The position numbers and the translations under genes were made by a program. A model generated the notes under the pieces. The model saw nothing but the letters and a program-made list of their open reading frames with translations. It was not told where the DNA came from and made no database searches. From contig NZ_DGLD01000006.1 of assembly GCF_002387245.1 (NCBI RefSeq), positions 1 to 64,000 on the forward strand: a stretch of DNA of 64,000 bases, written 5' to 3'. Within the stretch, counting starts at the first letter, position 1. Every line of letters starts with the position of its first letter. This DNA is from Brevundimonas sp. UBA4553. GTDB lineage: Bacteria > Pseudomonadota > Alphaproteobacteria > Caulobacterales > Caulobacteraceae. Positions 60,568 to 64,000 of the stretch are shown one piece after another.

Positions 60568-60918
60568 TTACTTCCTCGGAAACACCCGGATCGTGATCCG
60601 CTCGCGCTCCCCCTCGTTCCGTTCGACCAGCAGGCGGGCGACCTGACTGTCGTCATGGAACAGGTAGCCCTTGATGGCGTCCAGCAGGGCCTTGGCCAGG
60701 TTGTCGAGGTCCATCCACGGCGCGTCGCCGATGTGCTCCATCAGGATCTCGACCGTGTAATCGCCCCAGGCCGGCCGCGACGTCCACTCCTTGCGGAAGA
60801 ACTCATAGGCCAGAGGCTTGTAGTATTTGGCCTGGGTGGTCAGGCCGTCGATCGTGATCTCGACCACATCGCCGATCTCGCGCCCGCGCACCTTTCCTGT
60901 GCCGATCCAGCCTTCCAC
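60568..60918 (-). CDS. RusA-like endodeoxyribonuclease family protein
   Basis: A 116-residue protein whose second half (DLDNLAKALLDAIKGYLFHDDSQVARL, residues about 73-99, quoted in part) carries the acidic DxDN...DD pattern of RusA Holliday-junction resolvases. The first half is less clear. It could act in DNA repair; many such genes are prophage remnants, but nothing else here is phage-like. Confidence 0.75.
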   Translation of the reverse strand: MEGWIGTGKVRGREIGDVVEITIDGLTTQAKYYKPLAYEFFRKEWTSRPAWGDYTVEILMEHIGDAPWMDLDNLAKALLDAIKGYLFHDDSQVARLLVERNEGERERITIRVFPRK

Positions 60919-61020
60919 GCGCCTGTTGCTCCGTTAGCCAATGGTCGGGCCGCTTGCCCCGTCGTGTCTGCGTGCTACACCGCCCCGCATCTTCCCGCCA
61001 CGTCTGAGAACGAGCCTGCG

Positions 61021-62412
61021 ATGACCAGCTTCCGCACAGAAACCGACACCTTCGGCCCCATCGAGGTCGCTTCGGACCGCTATTGGGGAGCGCAAGCCCA
61101 GCGTTCGCTCGGCAACTTCAAGATCGGCTGGGAAAAGATGCCCCTGCCGGTCGTGCGTGCGCTCGGCATAGTCAAGCGCGCCGCGGCCGAAACCAACCGC
61201 GACCTGGGCAAGCTGGACCCCAAGCTGGCCGAGGCCATCATCGCCGCCGCCAATGAAGTGATTGAGGGCAAGCTGAACGACCACTTCCCGCTGGTCGTCT
61301 GGCAGACGGGTTCGGGCACCCAGTCGAACATGAACGCCAACGAGGTGATCTCGAACCGCGCCATCGAGATGCTGGGCGGCGAGATGGGCTCCAAGAAGCC
61401 GGTCCACCCCAACGACCACGTCAACATGAGCCAGTCGTCGAACGACACCTATCCGACGGCCATGCACGTCGCCTGCGCCGAGCAGGTGGTCAACGACCTG
61501 CTGCCCGCGCTGAAGCACCTGCACGCCGCCCTGGACGCCAAGTCCAAGGCCTGGGCCCACATCATCAAGATCGGCCGCACCCACACCCAGGACGCCACGC
61601 CTCTGACCCTGGGTCAGGAGTTCGGCGGCTACGCGCAACAGGTCGCCAACGGCATCGAGCGCATCGAGCAGACCCTGCCCAAGCTAATGGAACTGGCCCA
61701 GGGCGGCACCGCCGTCGGCACCGGCCTGAACGCCCCCGTCGGCTTCGCTGAAAAAGTCGCCGAGCAGATCGCCGGCATCACCGGCCTGGCCTTCACCACG
61801 GCTCCGAACAAGTTCGAGGCCCTGGCCGCCCACGACGCCATGGTCTTCAGCCATGGCGCGATCAACACGGTCGCCGCCTCGCTGTTCAAGATCGCCAACG
61901 ACATCCGCTTCCTCGGTTCCGGCCCGCGTTCGGGTCTGGGCGAACTGGCCCTGCCGGAAAACGAGCCGGGCTCGTCGATCATGCCAGGGAAGGTCAACCC
62001 GACCCAGTGCGAAGCCCTGACCCAGGTTTGCGCCCAGGTGTTCGGCAACAACGCGGCCCTGTCGTTCGCCGGCTCCCAAGGTCACTTCGAGCTGAACGTC
62101 TATAACCCTGTCATGGCCTACAACTTCCTACAGTCGGTCCGTCTGGTCGCCGACGCGGCCATCAGCTTCACCGACAACTGCGTCGTCGGCATCGAAGCGC
62201 GTGAGGACAACATCGAGCGCGGCCTGAACAACTCGCTGATGCTGGTCACGGCCCTGAACGGCAAGCTGGGCTACGACGCCTGCGCCAAGATCGCCAAGAC
62301 CGCTCACAAGAACGGCACCACCCTGCGCCAGGAAGCTGTCGGCGGCGGCTATCTGACCGACGCCGAGTTCGACGAAGCTGTCCGCCCTGAAAAGATGATC
62401 TCGCCGGGCTGA
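61021..62412 (+). CDS. fumC: Class II fumarate hydratase
   Basis: A 463-residue citric-acid-cycle enzyme. Blocks: GSGTQSNMNANEVISNRA near residue 98, SQSSNDTYPTAMHVA near 138, GRTHTQDATPLTLGQE near 183 and the signature GSSIMPGKVNPTQCEAL near 318. ATG start at MTSFRTETDTFG; the open frame upstream is not homologous. Followed by a perfect hairpin terminator. Confidence 0.97.
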   Translation: MTSFRTETDTFGPIEVASDRYWGAQAQRSLGNFKIGWEKMPLPVVRALGIVKRAAAETNRDLGKLDPKLAEAIIAAANEVIEGKLNDHFPLVVWQTGSGTQSNMNANEVISNRAIEMLGGEMGSKKPVHPNDHVNMSQSSNDTYPTAMHVACAEQVVNDLLPALKHLHAALDAKSKAWAHIIKIGRTHTQDATPLTLGQEFGGYAQQVANGIERIEQTLPKLMELAQGGTAVGTGLNAPVGFAEKVAEQIAGITGLAFTTAPNKFEALAAHDAMVFSHGAINTVAASLFKIANDIRFLGSGPRSGLGELALPENEPGSSIMPGKVNPTQCEALTQVCAQVFGNNAALSFAGSQGHFELNVYNPVMAYNFLQSVRLVADAAISFTDNCVVGIEAREDNIERGLNNSLMLVTALNGKLGYDACAKIAKTAHKNGTTLRQEAVGGGYLTDAEFDEAVRPEKMISPG

Positions 62413-62436
62413 CTCGTGGTGACACGCTAGAACAAG

Positions 62437-62466
62437 AACGGCGGCGAGAGCGCTCTCGCCGCCGTT
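62437..62466 (+). terminator. Terminator after fumC
   Basis: A perfect 15-bp inverted repeat (AACGGCGGCGAGAGC and its complement) followed by TCTGTTTGT, 24 bp past the fumC stop: a classic factor-independent terminator, also able to end the opposite DUF2171 transcript. Confidence 0.85.
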
Positions 62467-62498
62467 TCTGTTTGTCGCTTCGTGCGACGGGCTGCGGC

Positions 62499-62732
62499 CT
62501 AGTGCTTCTCGGTCCAGCGCGCCTTGGCTTCGTCCTTGGTCAGGTTCAGATGAACGTGTTCATCGACATGATCCACCCAGCTGACCGGGATCATGTGGTG
62601 CTTCAGTCCTGCGCCCATGTCGAACTTGGCCAGTTCGATCTGGTCACCCATCACATGGTCGACCCGGCCGACGTGTCCGCCGTCCGAACCCACGACTTCG
62701 AGGTGTTCCTTGATCGTCGAGGCGTTTATCAT
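62499..62732 (-). CDS. DUF2171 family protein
   Basis: A 77-residue protein with INASTIKEHLEVVGSDGGHVG near the start (quoted in part), a PRC-barrel-like strand pattern and GLKHHMIPVSWVDHVDEHVHL, typical of DUF2171. GGAGATCAGCG precedes the ATG. Often found with stress proteins. Function unknown. Confidence 0.85.
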   Translation of the reverse strand: MINASTIKEHLEVVGSDGGHVGRVDHVMGDQIELAKFDMGAGLKHHMIPVSWVDHVDEHVHLNLTKDEAKARWTEKH

Positions 62733-62822
62733 CGCTGATCTCCATTGCTGTTTGCGGGTGATGGAGACAACGAACCACGACGCTTTCGGGTCCATCAAAA
62801 TCGCCCGTCCAGGGAGTTCACG

Positions 62823-63416
62823 ATGTCGCTGACCATTCATCACGCCCCCCAGTCCCGGTCCACGCGTCTGCTCTGGCTACTGGAAGAGCTGGGAGCGAAG
62901 TACGACATCCACTACGTCGAGATCGAGCGACAGGGCGGTCACGGCCACGCCGACCCCAGCAATCCGCATCCGCTGAAGCAGGCGCCGTCCGTGAGCGTCG
63001 ATGGTCAGTTGCTGATCGAGTCGGTGCTGATCTTCCTCTTCCTGACCGACCGCTATCCCGAGGCGAAAATGGCGCCCGGCCCGGACGATCCGCGTCGGGC
63101 CGAGTACCTGTCGTGGCTGGGCCTCTACAACAATGTGCTGGAGAGCGTTCTGACCTCCGGACCACCCGATAGCTGGAACGCCCTGAAGAAGGGAGGCTAC
63201 GCCGCCCTTGACCAACGCTGGCGCGCGGCCATCAAGGACGGCGGCTATATCCTGGGCGAGTTCTCGGCCCTCGACATCCTGTTCGGCAGCCTGCTGCAAT
63301 GGTTCCGGGGCGCCATGCCGCCGGGCGAGCCCTATGATTCCTATGTCCAGCGTATCGGCGGCCGCCCCGCCCTCAAGCGCGCCTGGGCCAAGGATAGCCC
63401 AGAGGGCCACGTCTGA
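62823..63416 (+). CDS. Glutathione S-transferase family protein
   Basis: A 197-residue GST-fold protein: N-terminal thioredoxin domain with SRSTRLLWLLEELG near residue 11, QAPSVSVDGQLLIESVLI near 51 (binding Glu-Ser), then a helical domain. The substrate cannot be told. It is coupled to a DUF4169 gene by ATGA. Confidence 0.88.
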   Translation: MSLTIHHAPQSRSTRLLWLLEELGAKYDIHYVEIERQGGHGHADPSNPHPLKQAPSVSVDGQLLIESVLIFLFLTDRYPEAKMAPGPDDPRRAEYLSWLGLYNNVLESVLTSGPPDSWNALKKGGYAALDQRWRAAIKDGGYILGEFSALDILFGSLLQWFRGAMPPGEPYDSYVQRIGGRPALKRAWAKDSPEGHV

Positions 63417-63601
63417 TGGGCGAGGTCATCAACCTGAACAAGGCGCGCAAGGCCCGCGACAAGGCCGAAGCCAAACGCACCGCCGACGCCAACCGCCTGA
63501 CGTTCGGCCGCACCAGGTCAGAGAGTCAGTCGACGCAGAAGGAGCGCGACAGGGAGGCGGCCCGCCTTGACGGCCACAAGCTGGATGAGCCTGAGACCTA
63601 G
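63416..63601 (+). CDS. DUF4169 small protein
   Basis: A 61-residue, highly charged protein beginning GEVINLNKARKARDKAEAKR, matching the short alphaproteobacterial DUF4169 family. ATGA overlap with the GST gene; its stop overlaps the EamA gene tail by 4 bp. Function unknown. Confidence 0.85.
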   Translation: MGEVINLNKARKARDKAEAKRTADANRLTFGRTRSESQSTQKERDREAARLDGHKLDEPET

Positions 63602-64000
63602 GCCGCCGACCGCTTCGGCGCGCGGATCAGGAACAACTGCCCCGCCAGCACCAAGGCCAGCCCGAGGAAGGCGATCACGCCGAACCGCGCGCCCTCAAAC
63701 AGCACCGACACCAGCATGGCGATCGGGGGCGTCAGGGCAGAGATATAACTGGCCAGCGCATACCCCCTGGCCCGCGCAATGGTGAAATACAGGCCGAATG
63801 CGATCACCGAGCCGAACAGCGACAGGTACAACAGCGAGATGACATAGGCCGGGCTCCACGCCACCGACCACGACACCCCCGTCGCCAGCCCATACAGCGC
63901 CAGCGCACCCGTGCCATAGGCCATGGCCCAGGCTGTGCCCGGCAGGACCTGAGCTCCCGCCTGCTGTCCCTTCCAGGCGAACCAGTTGCCGAAGGCCGAG
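63598..64000 (-). CDS. EamA/DMT transporter, C-terminal part (cut by window end)
   Basis: The visible 134 codons encode several membrane helices (GLYFTIARARGYALASYISALTPPIAMLVSV region, quoted only as landmark blocks TIARARGYALASYI and SALTPPIAMLVSV), a hallmark of EamA drug/metabolite exporters. The frame continues into NWFAWKGQQAGAQVLPGTAW at the window edge, so the N-terminal half lies outside. Confidence 0.85.
   Translation of the reverse strand, partial: SAFGNWFAWKGQQAGAQVLPGTAWAMAYGTGALALYGLATGVSWSVAWSPAYVISLLYLSLFGSVIAFGLYFTIARARGYALASYISALTPPIAMLVSVLFEGARFGVIAFLGLALVLAGQLFLIRAPKRSAA

Overview
The window is GC-rich DNA from an alphaproteobacterium, most likely a member of the Caulobacteraceae close to Brevundimonas. 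The main clues are a circularly permuted two-piece tmRNA gene next to an alpha-type SspB adaptor, ALAS-type hemA, a fabH/plsX/YceD/ubiquinol-cytochrome c chaperone cluster, a K+-independent proton-pumping pyrophosphatase, and dense gene packing with NTGA stop/start overlaps. The assignment rests on gene content and protein resemblance, not on a search.

1-29.9 kb is mostly core chromosome. It holds a PhoX-type phosphatase, cox15, tRNA-Pro(GGG), ihfA with a MerR-like regulator, the plsX-fabH lipid cluster, bamE, hppA, and a minus-strand run nrdR-ribD(reductase only)-ribE-ribBX-ribH-nusB-thiL. Then come glyA, hemA behind a Fur-like inverted repeat, an Asp-box (sialidase-like) protein, a 3-hydroxyisobutyrate dehydrogenase homologue, two tandem exported methyltransferase-like paralogues, gor, rpiA-glmU, gph, a dicarboxylate/amino-acid symporter and tRNA-Val(CAC). 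Two riboflavin enzymes are reduced: RibD has no deaminase domain, and the GTP cyclohydrolase II half of RibBX lacks its zinc cysteines. The pathway must therefore be completed by genes outside the window.

29.9-52.4 kb, between tRNA-Val and tRNA-Gln(TTG), is an accessory island. Its left part carries Ku, small lipoproteins, tiny membrane proteins, a thioredoxin-reductase-like flavoprotein and small DUF proteins, a mix suggestive of DNA-repair and stress functions. Its middle is a minus-strand conjugation block: traG, a CopG-like gene, trbB, a 746-bp gap, trbC-D-E-J-L-F-G-I, traF, a lytic transglycosylase and two small DNA-binding proteins. No relaxase, partition or replication gene is visible, so self-transfer cannot be claimed. 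The right end holds a GntR-type and an XRE-type regulator, what appears to be the wreck of a lasso-peptide locus (frameshifted precursor and truncated B protein), an excisionase-like gene and a tyrosine integrase. The integrase reading frame runs through tRNA-Gln into host DNA.

52.4-64 kb returns to core genes: tRNA-Pro(CGG), a DUF924 protein, thyA, a MazG-like protein, aqpZ, folA, a YbjQ protein, mrp/apbC, miaA and a Tat-exported BNR protein. Next come ssrA and sspB, which form one trans-translation/proteolysis neighbourhood with a divergent tag (ANDNFAGEVRLAA). The window ends with a RusA-like protein, fumC, a DUF2171 protein, a GST, a DUF4169 protein and a partial EamA transporter.
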